From positions 1-23,897 of the forward strand of contig JAHDFK010000021.1 in the NCBI GenBank assembly GCA_020628175.1: a DNA stretch of 23,897 nucleotides, in the 5' to 3' direction. The position numbers were made by a program, and so were the translations under genes. The notes beneath the pieces are model-generated. The model worked only from the letters and a program-made list of their open reading frames with translations, was not told the DNA's origin and did not search any database. Below, piece by piece: positions 1 to 6,775 of the stretch; positions within the stretch are counted from its first letter, which is position 1; each line of letters opens with the position of its first letter. This DNA is from Wenyingzhuangia sp. GTDB taxonomy: Bacteria; Bacteroidota; Bacteroidia; Flavobacteriales; Flavobacteriaceae.

Positions 1-818
1 AAAGTAGGCTCTTCTAACTGAACTACTATTTTTTTACGACGCCAACTATCTACCCCATTTACTTGTTGACCTACATAATATGTTTTACCGTTTTCTAACA
101 ACTGAGTACTTAACAAAGGGCTTCCTCCTACCGAGGTTTTGAAATTATCTCCATCTCCTCCTGTTTCTGAATTTAAATTCACATTGAATGTGTTTTTCTC
201 GTATACAAAAACATTGGCTTCGTTAAATAGATTCTGCAAGTCTGATATTTTAGATGTATTTGGTAAAGTAATTGTTTCATCGTTTACTTCTATCTCACTT
301 TTTAACGTTGGATGGGCTAAACCATTTATATTTGTTACAAATACTAAAGCCAAACTCCTTGACTCAAATTCTCCGAAATCTTCATCGAAATACTGTATAT
401 TATCTTTTACTCCTAACCAAACTCGGGCTATCGAATTTGTATCTTCTATAGAAAAACTATTACCTGTTAACTCTTTTTCTACTCCATTTGATTCTATTAT
501 TTTTACAAGAGGATTACTTGTTAACTGGAAATTTGACAAACCAGATGGATTAGCCAACCTAGAACCTACTACTGAAGCTTCCGAATTTCCATTAATTGCA
601 TATGAAACAAATCCTGTTCCATTATAATTACCGTTTTCATCAAATTTAATGTAAAAAGGGGTTTCCCATATTTCTCCTTCCTCGTTTTCCCAACTCCCTA
701 TATTAAACTCTTCGTAACTACTAATATCTTCTTGCCCTTGTACATTTTGAAATGCTGTTAAGAATAGTAAAAATAAGGTTATTTTTTTTAATAGGTAGTT
801 TGTGTGTTGTGTTTGCAT
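1..818 (-). CDS. Secreted adhesin-like protein, N-terminal part (runs off the left edge)
   Basis: An open frame begins at the ATG complementary to 816-818 and stays open to base 1, giving about 272 residues with no stop. Residues 1-30 look like a Sec signal peptide: polar start with two lysines, the hydrophobic run ITLFLLFLTAF, then NVQGQ as a likely cleavage region. The mature part is rich in Asn, Ser, Thr, Gly, Glu and beta-prone. The last 50 residues read like the Ig-like module common in flavobacterial surface proteins (GGSPLLSTQLLENGKTYYVG, then QQVNG). Such proteins are often exported by the type IX secretion system through a C-terminal domain, but that end is outside the window, so export route and function are inference. 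An antisense frame also open here (139-627) has no support. Confidence 0.75.
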   Translation of the reverse strand, partial: MQTQHTNYLLKKITLFLLFLTAFQNVQGQEDISSYEEFNIGSWENEEGEIWETPFYIKFDENGNYNGTGFVSYAINGNSEASVVGSRLANPSGLSNFQLTSNPLVKIIESNGVEKELTGNSFSIEDTNSIARVWLGVKDNIQYFDEDFGEFESRSLALVFVTNINGLAHPTLKSEIEVNDETITLPNTSKISDLQNLFNEANVFVYEKNTFNVNLNSETGGDGDNFKTSVGGSPLLSTQLLENGKTYYVGQQVNGVDSWRRKKIVVQLEEPT

Positions 819-852
819 TGTAGTTCTTTTTTCTTTGCCAATGAATTTTTAC

Positions 853-864
853 AAAAAAAAAAAA
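853..864. repeat. A12/T12 homopolymer upstream of the adhesin-like gene
   Basis: Twelve consecutive A (T12 on the coding strand) lie 35-46 bases before the start codon of the secreted protein gene, in the expected promoter/leader zone. A short inverted repeat, CAAGTA-5-TACTTG, sits at 877-893. No TAnnTTTG box is visible in this upstream region. Homopolymers of this length are prone to slipped-strand length change. Confidence 0.6.
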
Positions 865-1022
865 TACGCTGCCATGCAAGTATTTTTTACTTGGTAATGT
901 ATTGTTGATGAAACTTGTAGGTGTATTTGTTGTTTTTTATGGGTTTGTGGAGGATGTGATTCCTGATCTGGTTAGGGATGACTGGTGGGTGTTTTTTTAA
1001 CTGTATGTAATTTTTCTTCCGC

Positions 1023-1050
1023 TTTGTCATCTCGACTACGCTCGATGACC
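1023..1050. repeat. REP-like palindromic repeat, copy 1
   Basis: A 28-base unit that is identical to 1110-1137. It is an imperfect palindrome: GTCATCTCGA and TCGATGAC flank the core CTACGC. Its GC content is well above the surrounding DNA. It resembles short interspersed palindromes that recur in flavobacterial intergenic regions. Confidence 0.7.
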
Positions 1051-1109
1051 TCTTTTAAAATTATGTAGGTTTAGAGATTTTTATTCAATATTTCTTATTA
1101 TTCTTACAA

Positions 1110-1137
1110 TTTGTCATCTCGACTACGCTCGATGACC
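1110..1137. repeat. REP-like palindromic repeat, copy 2
   Basis: Exact second copy of the unit at 1023-1050, in the same orientation and 87 bases away start to start. Open frames that read through it encode the meaningless string VIERSRDD and should not be annotated as genes. Confidence 0.7.
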
Positions 1138-1204
1138 CACTTAAAACGACGAAGTATTGTTGAGCTGGGAATGATGAGAGTTAGATAGCGATTTAAACTA
1201 TAGT

Positions 1205-1342
1205 TTTTTTTTGCGTTAGTGATAGAATGGCGTGTTTGAGCTCTTTTGGAGGATACGACAAAAAGCGAGTAATGATAGCACGGTGCCAAAAACCTGTAAT
1301 GCAATGGAGGGTTTGGGCAAACGCCCTGACTATTTTTCTTAT
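1205..1342. other. Structured intergenic element of unknown function
   Basis: The 531-base gap 819-1349 holds no credible gene. Besides the homopolymer and the two REP-like units it contains this compact element. CGTG (1231-1234) pairs with CACG (1279-1282). Inside that, CTCTTTT (1241-1247) pairs with an A-run plus GAG (1260-1269). TGATAG occurs on the 5' side (1220-1225) and 3' side (1273-1278). A second hairpin, GGGC-AAAC-GCCC, is at 1315-1326 and can alternatively pair as GGGTTTG with CAAACGCCC. From memory, similarly arranged elements lie downstream of many flavobacterial genes. It lies just downstream of the dnaX-miaE-DUF4268 unit and may act as a 3' structure or terminator. Confidence 0.45.
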
Positions 1343-1349
1343 GTATTTG

Positions 1350-1793
1350 TTATTTTAGGTTTGCTTGGGCAATATAGTCTTGATACTCGAACCAAAAAAG
1401 TTCTAGTTGCGACATGTTTTGGTTAAAAAACGTAAAACAGTTACTCCATGTAGCTTTGTTGTGAATGCTAAATTTTTGGGTGTGCTGAATGTAAATTCTG
1501 CTAATTTGTTTTCCGTTAGGCAATTGATAGTTTTGATCGAAAATGATATTGGGTACGTACTCTGTTTCTAGTATTTTTTTTAACGACATTACTTGATCGT
1601 ATAAAAGCTCTCTGAGTGTAGCATCGTTAGATTCGATATCTAAAGAGACTTCTGCATATTTTGTGTTTGCGGTGAATTTAAAAGAGAAATCTTTGATTTT
1701 TGTGTTGTATAAAATCCATTTTCTGGGAAACGATTTTCCGTAGCTTACCCAAAATTCTTTACGAAGCTTTGCAGATTCTTCTTTGCTAAACAT
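1350..1793 (-). CDS. DUF4268 domain-containing protein
   Basis: A 147-residue cytoplasmic protein with no signal peptide or membrane segment. The start (MFSKEESAKLRKEFWVSYGK), the central NGKQISRIYI stretch and the C-terminal LELFWFEYQDYI fit the DUF4268 family, common in Bacteroidetes at about 140 residues, so the protein appears complete. No biochemical function is known to me. The ATG follows the stop of the MiaE-like gene after one base, which indicates co-transcription and probably coupled translation. It is the last gene of the dnaX-miaE-DUF4268 unit. Confidence 0.75.
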   Translation of the reverse strand: MFSKEESAKLRKEFWVSYGKSFPRKWILYNTKIKDFSFKFTANTKYAEVSLDIESNDATLRELLYDQVMSLKKILETEYVPNIIFDQNYQLPNGKQISRIYIQHTQKFSIHNKATWSNCFTFFNQNMSQLELFWFEYQDYIAQANLK

Positions 1794-1794
1794 A

Positions 1795-2376
1795 TTAACC
1801 GTGTATAGATTGGTTGGTACCTAGGTTTTGCATAATTTCTGCTTCGTAGCTTAACAGCGCTTGCCATTTTTGATCGACTTCGGCTCTGTTTCCGTATTGA
1901 CGGGCAAAATTTAAGAATAATGTATAGTGATTTGCCTCGGATACCATTAAATCTCTATAAAATTTTGCCAATTCTTGATCTTCTAAGTTTTCTGACAACA
2001 ATCGAAATCTTTCGCAACTACGTGCTTCTATTAATGATGCATACAATAAACGATGCACCAACTGAGTAGTACGACTCCCTCCTTTTGGGAAAAACTTTAA
2101 TAATGAAATTACATATTCGTCTTTTCTATCGCGACCTAAGGTTACTCCTTTTTTTATCAATCGATCGTGTACCAATTTAAAGTGACTCATTTCTTCTTTT
2201 ACCAAAGCAATCATTTCGTTTACCAAATCTGTATATTCTGGGAAACTCACAATTAGTGAAATTGCTGTAGATGCCGCTTTTTGTTCACAATGCGCATGAT
2301 CTATTAGAATTTCTTCTATATTTTTTTCGGCTATATTTACCCATCTTGGGTCTGTTGGTAATTTTAATCCTAACAT
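1795..2376 (-). CDS. miaE: tRNA-(ms2io6A)-hydroxylase, MiaE-like diiron protein
   Basis: A 193-residue ferritin-like four-helix protein. Candidate diiron ligands are visible in order: E31 in HAHCEQKAA, E62 and H65 in EEMSHF, E117 in IEARSCERF, and E147/H150 in SEANHYTLF. The family hydroxylates the isopentenyl side chain of 2-methylthio-N6-isopentenyladenosine at tRNA position 37, using O2. Length matches the family. It starts 10 bases after the dnaX stop and ends one base before the DUF4268 gene, so the three genes form one unit. The MiaE call rests on the ligand pattern and overall similarity. The exact tRNA modification in this organism is inferred. Confidence 0.85.
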   Translation of the reverse strand: MLGLKLPTDPRWVNIAEKNIEEILIDHAHCEQKAASTAISLIVSFPEYTDLVNEMIALVKEEMSHFKLVHDRLIKKGVTLGRDRKDEYVISLLKFFPKGGSRTTQLVHRLLYASLIEARSCERFRLLSENLEDQELAKFYRDLMVSEANHYTLFLNFARQYGNRAEVDQKWQALLSYEAEIMQNLGTNQSIHG

Positions 2377-2386
2377 TTTGATTCTT

Positions 2387-4080
2387 TTATATATCTAACC
2401 CAAATTTGTTTTTTAACAAGACTAAACTAGGATTAGACTCTACTAATTTTTGAAATTTTTCTTGTGGTGTGTATATGTACTTTTTTTGTTCTGATTGCAC
2501 CACGTGTGTTTGTACTTGGATAGCATAATTGTTTAATTCTTTTCTTAAAAAATTTAACAATCGAGAGCGTACCACACCAAATTGATCTTCCATTAATTTA
2601 TTTGGCAATGCAAAATGTATATGCCCGTTTTTTAAAACTGGCGTATTTGCATTTATAATAGAAGCGTTGTTTAACTCGCCTTCTGTTTTTAAATAATTCC
2701 CGAAAAACTTCCATTTCTCGATTAGTTCTACTTCTGTAAACTCTGTTTTGGGCTTGTTTGTGAAGTCTTCTTCTCCTGTTACAGCATCTTTATCTGTTAA
2801 CTTGTTGTGTATTTTTTTTAGAGATAACGCAGATGTACGTCTGCGTCTGGCTTGTTGACTTGTAGCCTTTTGTTCTGTTTGATTTTGAACAGGGCTTGGT
2901 GTTGTTTGAGTAACTTGTACTTTTTGTTCTTTTACAGCTATTGTACTTGGACTTTGTGCTGTTACCTGTACCCCAAAAAAGGTAGCAGGTATTATAAAGT
3001 TACTGCTTTTTTTTTTACATCACTAAAAGTGATGGAAGCTAATTGCATTAAACAAAGTTCTACCAACAAACGTTGATTTTTACTTGTTTTGTACTGTAAA
3101 TCGCATGTATTGGCTTTATCTATAGCTGCTAATAAAAAAGACAGTTCTACTTTTTGAGCTTGTTCTAAATATTGTTTTTTGGCATTATCGCCAACTTCTA
3201 AAAGCTGTAACGTTACTTGATCTTTCGCTACTAAAAGATCGCGAAAATGAGATGCTAAACCACTTATAAAATGTTGACCTTCGAAACCTTTAGACAACAC
3301 TTTGTTAAATTCTATCAAAACATCGGGTATCTTATTTTCTACCAGCAATTGTGTGGTTTTAAAATAGATATCGTAGTCTAAAACATTTAAGTTTTCTGTA
3401 ACTGCTTTTCTGGTTAAATTTTTACCTGCAAAACTAATTACTCTATCGTATATAGATAGTGCATCACGCATAGCTCCGTCTGCCTTTTGAGCTATTACAT
3501 GCAAAGCATCATCTTCTGCCTCTACTCCTTCTTTTAAAGCAATACTTTTTAAGTGCTCTTTTGCAGAAACGACAGTAATACGCTTAAAATCGAAAATCTG
3601 ACATCTCGATAATATTGTTGGAATTATTTTATGCTTTTCTGTAGTTGCTAATATAAATATGGCATGTGCTGGTGGCTCTTCTAATGTTTTTAAAAAAGCA
3701 TTAAATGCTGCTTGCGACAACATGTGAACCTCATCTATAATATAAACTTTGTACTTACCTACTTGCGGTGGTATACGTACTTGCTCTATTAAAGATCGTA
3801 TATCATCTACCGAATTGTTAGAGGCAGCATCGAGTTCGAAAACATTAAATGCAAAATCATCATCGGTAGTAGCTTCTGAAACTTGTTGGTTTATTTTTTT
3901 TGCCAAAATACGAGCGCAGGTAGTTTTACCTACTCCTCTTGGACCTGTAAACAACAAAGCTTGCGCTAAATGGTTGTTTTTTATAGCGTTTTCTAACGTA
4001 CTTGTAATGGCTTTTTGCCCAACAACATCATCAAAAGTTAAAGGTCTATACTTACGTGCAGATACTATAAATGGTTCCAT
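2387..4080 (-). CDS. dnaX: DNA polymerase III subunit gamma/tau, full-length tau-like product via -1 shift at an A10 run
   Basis: DnaX is the clamp-loader ATPase of the replisome. Frame 0 starts at the ATG at 4080 and shows Walker A GPRGVGKT (46-53), Walker B DEVH (116-119), sensor 1 ATTEKH (145-150) and SRC (158-160). The Cys4 zinc module between Walker A and B is absent, as I recall for flavobacterial DnaX. Frame 0 stops after 362 residues at 2992-2994. A -1 shift in the A10 run (3007-3016) opens a frame that continues without a stop to 2387: SSNFIIPATFFGVQ, a Gln/Thr-rich linker with RRRR, then a typical DnaX C-terminal domain ending LLKNKFGLDI. The joined product is 564 residues, a normal flavobacterial DnaX length. 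Either the gene is recoded or the A-run is miscounted. Confidence 0.85.
2992..4080 (-). CDS. dnaX: Short DnaX product (gamma-like), frame-0 reading
   Basis: Read without a shift, dnaX gives 362 residues ending SDVKKKAVTL. It keeps the complete AAA+ modules and most or all of the collar domain (domain III), and loses the tau-specific part that binds helicase and polymerase core. This matches the domain content of Escherichia coli gamma. There, frameshifting makes the short form; here the unshifted reading is short and the shifted one is long, the arrangement I recall for Thermus thermophilus, where slippage occurs on an A9 run. That this product is actually made is inference. Confidence 0.55.
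   Translation of the reverse strand: MEPFIVSARKYRPLTFDDVVGQKAITSTLENAIKNNHLAQALLFTGPRGVGKTTCARILAKKINQQVSEATTDDDFAFNVFELDAASNNSVDDIRSLIEQVRIPPQVGKYKVYIIDEVHMLSQAAFNAFLKTLEEPPAHAIFILATTEKHKIIPTILSRCQIFDFKRITVVSAKEHLKSIALKEGVEAEDDALHVIAQKADGAMRDALSIYDRVISFAGKNLTRKAVTENLNVLDYDIYFKTTQLLVENKIPDVLIEFNKVLSKGFEGQHFISGLASHFRDLLVAKDQVTLQLLEVGDNAKKQYLEQAQKVELSFLLAAIDKANTCDLQYKTSKNQRLLVELCLMQLASITFSDVKKKAVTL
3007..3034 (-). other. Candidate dnaX recoding (slippage) site
   Basis: In mRNA sense this reads a perfect 7-bp hairpin, CAUCACU-UUU-AGUGAUG (3034-3018), one U, then ten A (3016-3007). The A10 contains A-AAA-AAA heptamers suited to -1 tandem slippage, and is also long enough for RNA polymerase slippage. 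Just downstream, AGCAGUA can pair with UACCUGCU (one bulge), enclosing the frame-0 UAA. A hairpin directly before a homopolymer resembles an intrinsic terminator and matches the geometry described for stem-loop-stimulated transcriptional slippage. Confidence 0.6.
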
Positions 4081-4099
4081 ATATTATTTTAAGACATAA

Positions 4100-4130
4100 C
4101 AAATATACCTATTTATAGAGCGTAATACAA
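4100..4130 (-). promoter_or_regulatory. Predicted promoter of dnaX-miaE-DUF4268
   Basis: On the minus strand TTG (4130-4128), 20 bases, then TATATTTG (4107-4100) matches the Bacteroidetes primary-sigma consensus exactly. The transcript would start near 4095, giving a leader of about 15 bases before the dnaX ATG. Confidence 0.65.
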
Positions 4131-4144
4131 GAGATGTAATTGGA

Positions 4145-4191
4145 ATAAAAAAGAAAGCCCAATTATAGAAACTTAACTATAACTGGACTTT
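4145..4191 (-). terminator. Rho-independent terminator of the candidate sRNA (and possibly rimO)
   Basis: On the minus strand AAAGTCCAGTTATAG (4191-4177) pairs along all 15 positions with CTATAATTGGGCTTT (4168-4154), using two G-U wobbles, and is followed by CTTTTTT. On the plus strand the same two positions would be A-C mismatches, so the minus orientation is favoured. It lies just upstream of the dnaX promoter. Confidence 0.8.
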
Positions 4192-4298
4192 ACTAGTTGT
4201 AACATTATTGTTAAAAAATAACTTTGTAAAAATTTCTACCCCTAAAAGTTTTTACATGTATAATGTTGGTTATAAATACCTACCCCTAAATATTTATA
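4147..4298 (-). ncRNA. Candidate small RNA with two hairpins displaying the same G-rich loop
   Basis: The 304 bases between rimO and dnaX hold no credible gene but have the parts of a small transcript of about 150 nt. The predicted start (about 4298) follows a consensus promoter and the 3' end is a strong terminator. Hairpin 1: UAUAAAUA (4298-4291) pairs perfectly with UAUUUAUA (4278-4271), loop UUUAGGGGUAGG. Hairpin 2: UGUAAAAA and UUUUUACA (4256-4249, 4232-4225) extended by UU/AA past one mismatch, loop UUAGGGGUAG. The 11-mer UUUAGGGGUAG is repeated exactly (4290-4280 and 4246-4236) while the stems differ. A spurious 60-residue frame on the plus strand overlaps it. It could instead be the 3' UTR of rimO. 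I do not recognise a named family. Confidence 0.5.
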
Positions 4299-4302
4299 GA
4301 CC

Positions 4303-4332
4303 CAAATATACAAAGGTTAATTATATTTACAA
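4303..4332 (-). promoter_or_regulatory. Predicted promoter of the candidate sRNA
   Basis: On the minus strand TTG (4332-4330), 19 bases, then TATATTTG (4310-4303), an exact match to the Bacteroidetes consensus. The predicted start falls at the 5' base of hairpin 1. The motif is AT-rich, so chance occurrence in this AT-rich gap cannot be excluded. Confidence 0.5.
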
Positions 4333-4386
4333 TACTATTTTTAAAAAACGTATAATTTTAAACAAAATTAACATTAGTCGTCTTTT

Positions 4387-5697
4387 TTAAACCGGAATTC
4401 CATATAAATCGAAATCTCCAGCCTCATGTATTTTAACATTTATAAACTCTCCTGTTTTTACATAATGCTCTGTGGCGTTGATTAACACCTCATTATCAAC
4501 ATCTGGAGAATCACTTTCGGTTCTTCCGATAAAATACTCACCTTCTTTTCTATCAAAAATACACCTATAGGTCTTACCCACCTTTTCTTGATTGAGTTCC
4601 CAAGAAATTTGCGCTTGAATTTCCATAATCTCTGCAACTCTTGCTTCTTTTACCTCCTCAGGAACATCATCCACCAGTGTAGCCGCATGTGTATCATCTT
4701 CATGCGAATAAGCAAAGGCTCCCAATCTTTCAAATCGCATTTGAATAACCCAATTTTTTAACTCTTCGAAAATTTCTTCGGTTTCTCCAGGATACCCAAC
4801 GATTAACGTTGTTCTTATTGCCATATTTGGCACATAATTCCTAAATTCTTTTAACAACTTATTTGTTTTTTCATAAGTTGTTCCTCTACGCATAGATTTT
4901 AAGATTTCTGTATTGATGTGCTGTAAAGGAATATCTAAATAATTACACACCTTAGGCTCTGACTTCATGACATCTAACACATCTAGTGGAAAACCTGCTG
5001 GAAATGCATAATGCAAACGTATCCACTCAATACCCTCAACCTTTACCAATTCTTTTAATAAATCGGCTAAATTTCTTTTTCCGTAAATATCTAAACCGTA
5101 ATAGGTTAAATCTTGTGCTATTAAAATCAATTCTTTAATTCCATCAGCAGCTAATTTTTTAGCCTCAATAACCAATTCTTCTATAGGTGTAGATTTATGC
5201 TTACCTCTCATTAAAGGAATTGCACAAAAAGAACACGGTCTATCACATCCTTCTGCAATTTTTAAATATGCATAATGTTTTGGGGTGGTTGTTAAACGCT
5301 CTCCTATTAGCTCGTGTTTGTAATCTGCTTCTAAAACTTTTAATAAATTTGGTAAATCTTGAGTTCCAAAATATTGATCTACATTGGTTATTTCAGCTTC
5401 TAAATCTGGCTTATATCTTTCCGATAGACATCCTGTTACAAAAACTTTATCTACAAGACCTTCTTCTTTTTTATGAGCGTAATGTAAAATTGTATTTACC
5501 GATTCTTCTTTTGCCTTTCCTATAAAACCACAGGTATTGATAACAACAATATTTCCTTCATCGTTTTCGTCTTCATGAACTACATCTTTTCCGCTAGCCT
5601 TTAGCTGTCCCATTAAAACTTCTGAATCATAAATATTTTTAGAACAACCTAAAGTAACTACGTTTATTTTATTCTGTTTTACAGTTTTTGTACGCAT
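4387..5697 (-). CDS. rimO: Ribosomal protein uS12 methylthiotransferase RimO
   Basis: A 436-residue radical-SAM enzyme that adds a methylthio group to the conserved Asp of ribosomal protein S12. The N-terminal cluster-binding domain carries C18 (TLGCSKN), C56 (NTCGF) and C90 (TGCLSE). The radical-SAM motif CDRPCSFC provides C151, C155 and C158. A C-terminal TRAM domain ends the protein. I chose the ATG at 5697 (MRTKTVKQNKINVVTLGCSK), not the in-frame ATG at 5727, because the 10 extra residues fall inside the ftsY terminator hairpin and homologues begin at MRTKT as I remember them. It follows ftsY behind that terminator with no clear promoter of its own, so expression may depend on read-through. 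Confidence 0.93.
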   Translation of the reverse strand: MRTKTVKQNKINVVTLGCSKNIYDSEVLMGQLKASGKDVVHEDENDEGNIVVINTCGFIGKAKEESVNTILHYAHKKEEGLVDKVFVTGCLSERYKPDLEAEITNVDQYFGTQDLPNLLKVLEADYKHELIGERLTTTPKHYAYLKIAEGCDRPCSFCAIPLMRGKHKSTPIEELVIEAKKLAADGIKELILIAQDLTYYGLDIYGKRNLADLLKELVKVEGIEWIRLHYAFPAGFPLDVLDVMKSEPKVCNYLDIPLQHINTEILKSMRRGTTYEKTNKLLKEFRNYVPNMAIRTTLIVGYPGETEEIFEELKNWVIQMRFERLGAFAYSHEDDTHAATLVDDVPEEVKEARVAEIMEIQAQISWELNQEKVGKTYRCIFDRKEGEYFIGRTESDSPDVDNEVLINATEHYVKTGEFINVKIHEAGDFDLYGIPV

Positions 5698-5716
5698 TTT
5701 GTAAAAATTTAAATAT

Positions 5717-5756
5717 AAAAAAGACACATTATCACTTAAGAAAATGTGTCTTTTTT
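5717..5756 (-). terminator. Terminator downstream of ftsY
   Basis: AAAAAAGACACATT (5717-5730) and AATGTGTCTTTTTT (5743-5756) form a 14-bp perfect stem with U-runs in both orientations. On the minus strand it ends ftsY transcription 16 bases after its stop and just 20 bases before the rimO start, so it may act as a partial attenuator for rimO. Confidence 0.85.
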
Positions 5757-5771
5757 ATTCGTATTTTTTAT

Positions 5772-6725
5772 TTATTTGAAAAAAGAATCTACAAATTCAA
5801 ACTTATTGAACACTTGTAAATCTTCTACTCCTTCTCCTACTCCTATATATTTAACAGGTATTTTAAACTGGTCTGATATACCAATAACAACGCCTCCTTT
5901 TGCCGTTCCATCTAATTTGGTTACCGCTAACGAAGTTACCTCTGTCGCCAAGGTAAATTGCTTTGCTTGTTCAAACGCATTTTGACCTGTAGAACCATCT
6001 AAAACCAACAAAACCTCGTGCGGTGCATCTGGCACCACTTTTTGCATTACTTTCTTAATTTTAGACAACTCATTCATTAAGTTTATCTTATTATGCAAAC
6101 GTCCAGCAGTATCAATAATAACAACATCTGCATTTTTTGCCACTGCAGATTTTAAAGTATCATAAGCAACGGATGCGGGATCTGATCCCATTTCTTGGCG
6201 AACAATAGGAATTTCTACTCTATCTGCCCAAACTTGTAATTGATCAATAGCCGCTGCTCTAAAGGTATCTGCAGCTCCTAAAACAACACTTAAACCTTGT
6301 TTTTTAAATTGCGATGCTAATTTACCTATGGTTGTTGTTTTACCAACTCCATTTACACCAACTACCATAATTACATATGGCTTTTTAGTAGTAGGTACAC
6401 TAAAGGTATCTACATCCTCTTCGTTAGTTTCTGATAATAATCCTGCAATTTCCTCTCTTAAAATCTTATTTAACTCTGAGGTTCCTAGAAATTTATCTTT
6501 CTCAACTCTAGCCTCAATTCTATCAATAATCTTTATTGTTGTTGCAACACCTACATCAGAAGATATTAACACCTCTTCTAAATTATCTAAAACATCATCA
6601 TCTACTTTAGATTTACCTGCAACAGCTTTAGACAACTTAGAAAAAAACGATGTTTTCGTTTTCTCTAAACCTTTATCTAACGTTTCTTTTTTCTCTGAAG
6701 AAAATATTTTTTTTAAAAAACTCAT
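5772..6725 (-). CDS. ftsY: Signal recognition particle receptor FtsY
   Basis: A 317-residue NG-domain GTPase that docks SRP-ribosome complexes at the cytoplasmic membrane for co-translational insertion. An N domain (about 20-100) precedes the G domain: G1 GVNGVGKTTT (123-132), DTFRAAA (153-159), DTAGR (205-209) and TKLDGTAKGG (269-278). The acidic A domain of the E. coli protein is missing; only a short Lys-rich amphipathic start (MSFLKKIF) remains, as in many compact FtsY proteins. It lies downstream of the ribosomal rpmB-rpmG-DUF4295 genes but is separated from them by a terminator. No clear TAnnTTTG box is visible in the 50 bases between, so some read-through is likely. Confidence 0.95.
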   Translation of the reverse strand: MSFLKKIFSSEKKETLDKGLEKTKTSFFSKLSKAVAGKSKVDDDVLDNLEEVLISSDVGVATTIKIIDRIEARVEKDKFLGTSELNKILREEIAGLLSETNEEDVDTFSVPTTKKPYVIMVVGVNGVGKTTTIGKLASQFKKQGLSVVLGAADTFRAAAIDQLQVWADRVEIPIVRQEMGSDPASVAYDTLKSAVAKNADVVIIDTAGRLHNKINLMNELSKIKKVMQKVVPDAPHEVLLVLDGSTGQNAFEQAKQFTLATEVTSLAVTKLDGTAKGGVVIGISDQFKIPVKYIGVGEGVEDLQVFNKFEFVDSFFK

Positions 6726-6775
6726 ATTTGAATAATTTACTAACTACTACTGTTTTACGTAAGAGCTTGTTAAAA

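Noticed and set aside
139..627. Open frame of 162 residues on the plus strand at the left edge
   Set aside because: It is antisense to the minus-strand secreted protein, which has a signal peptide, recognisable Ig-like module and a longer open frame.
1104..1304. Open frame of 66 residues on the minus strand across the REP-like repeat and the structured element
   Set aside because: It reads through a palindromic repeat and a non-coding structured element; the string VIERSRDD is a typical repeat artefact.
2387..2608. Separate small gene of 73 residues (MPNKLMEDQFGVV...) on the minus strand
   Set aside because: It is the C-terminal end of DnaX read from an internal Met; the frame is open continuously from the A10 run.
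2852..3076. Cys/Leu-rich open frame of 74 residues on the plus strand
   Set aside because: Antisense shadow of the dnaX linker region; the minus-strand -1 frame explains this DNA.
4303..4332. Second promoter for dnaX instead of an sRNA promoter
   Set aside because: A strong terminator (4145-4191) lies between it and dnaX, and dnaX has its own closer consensus promoter at 4100-4130.
4208..4390. Open frame of 60 residues on the plus strand between dnaX and rimO
   Set aside because: Composition is Asn/Ile/Lys/Tyr-rich as expected from AT-rich DNA, it runs into the rimO stop, and it is antisense to the candidate sRNA hairpins that explain the sequence better.
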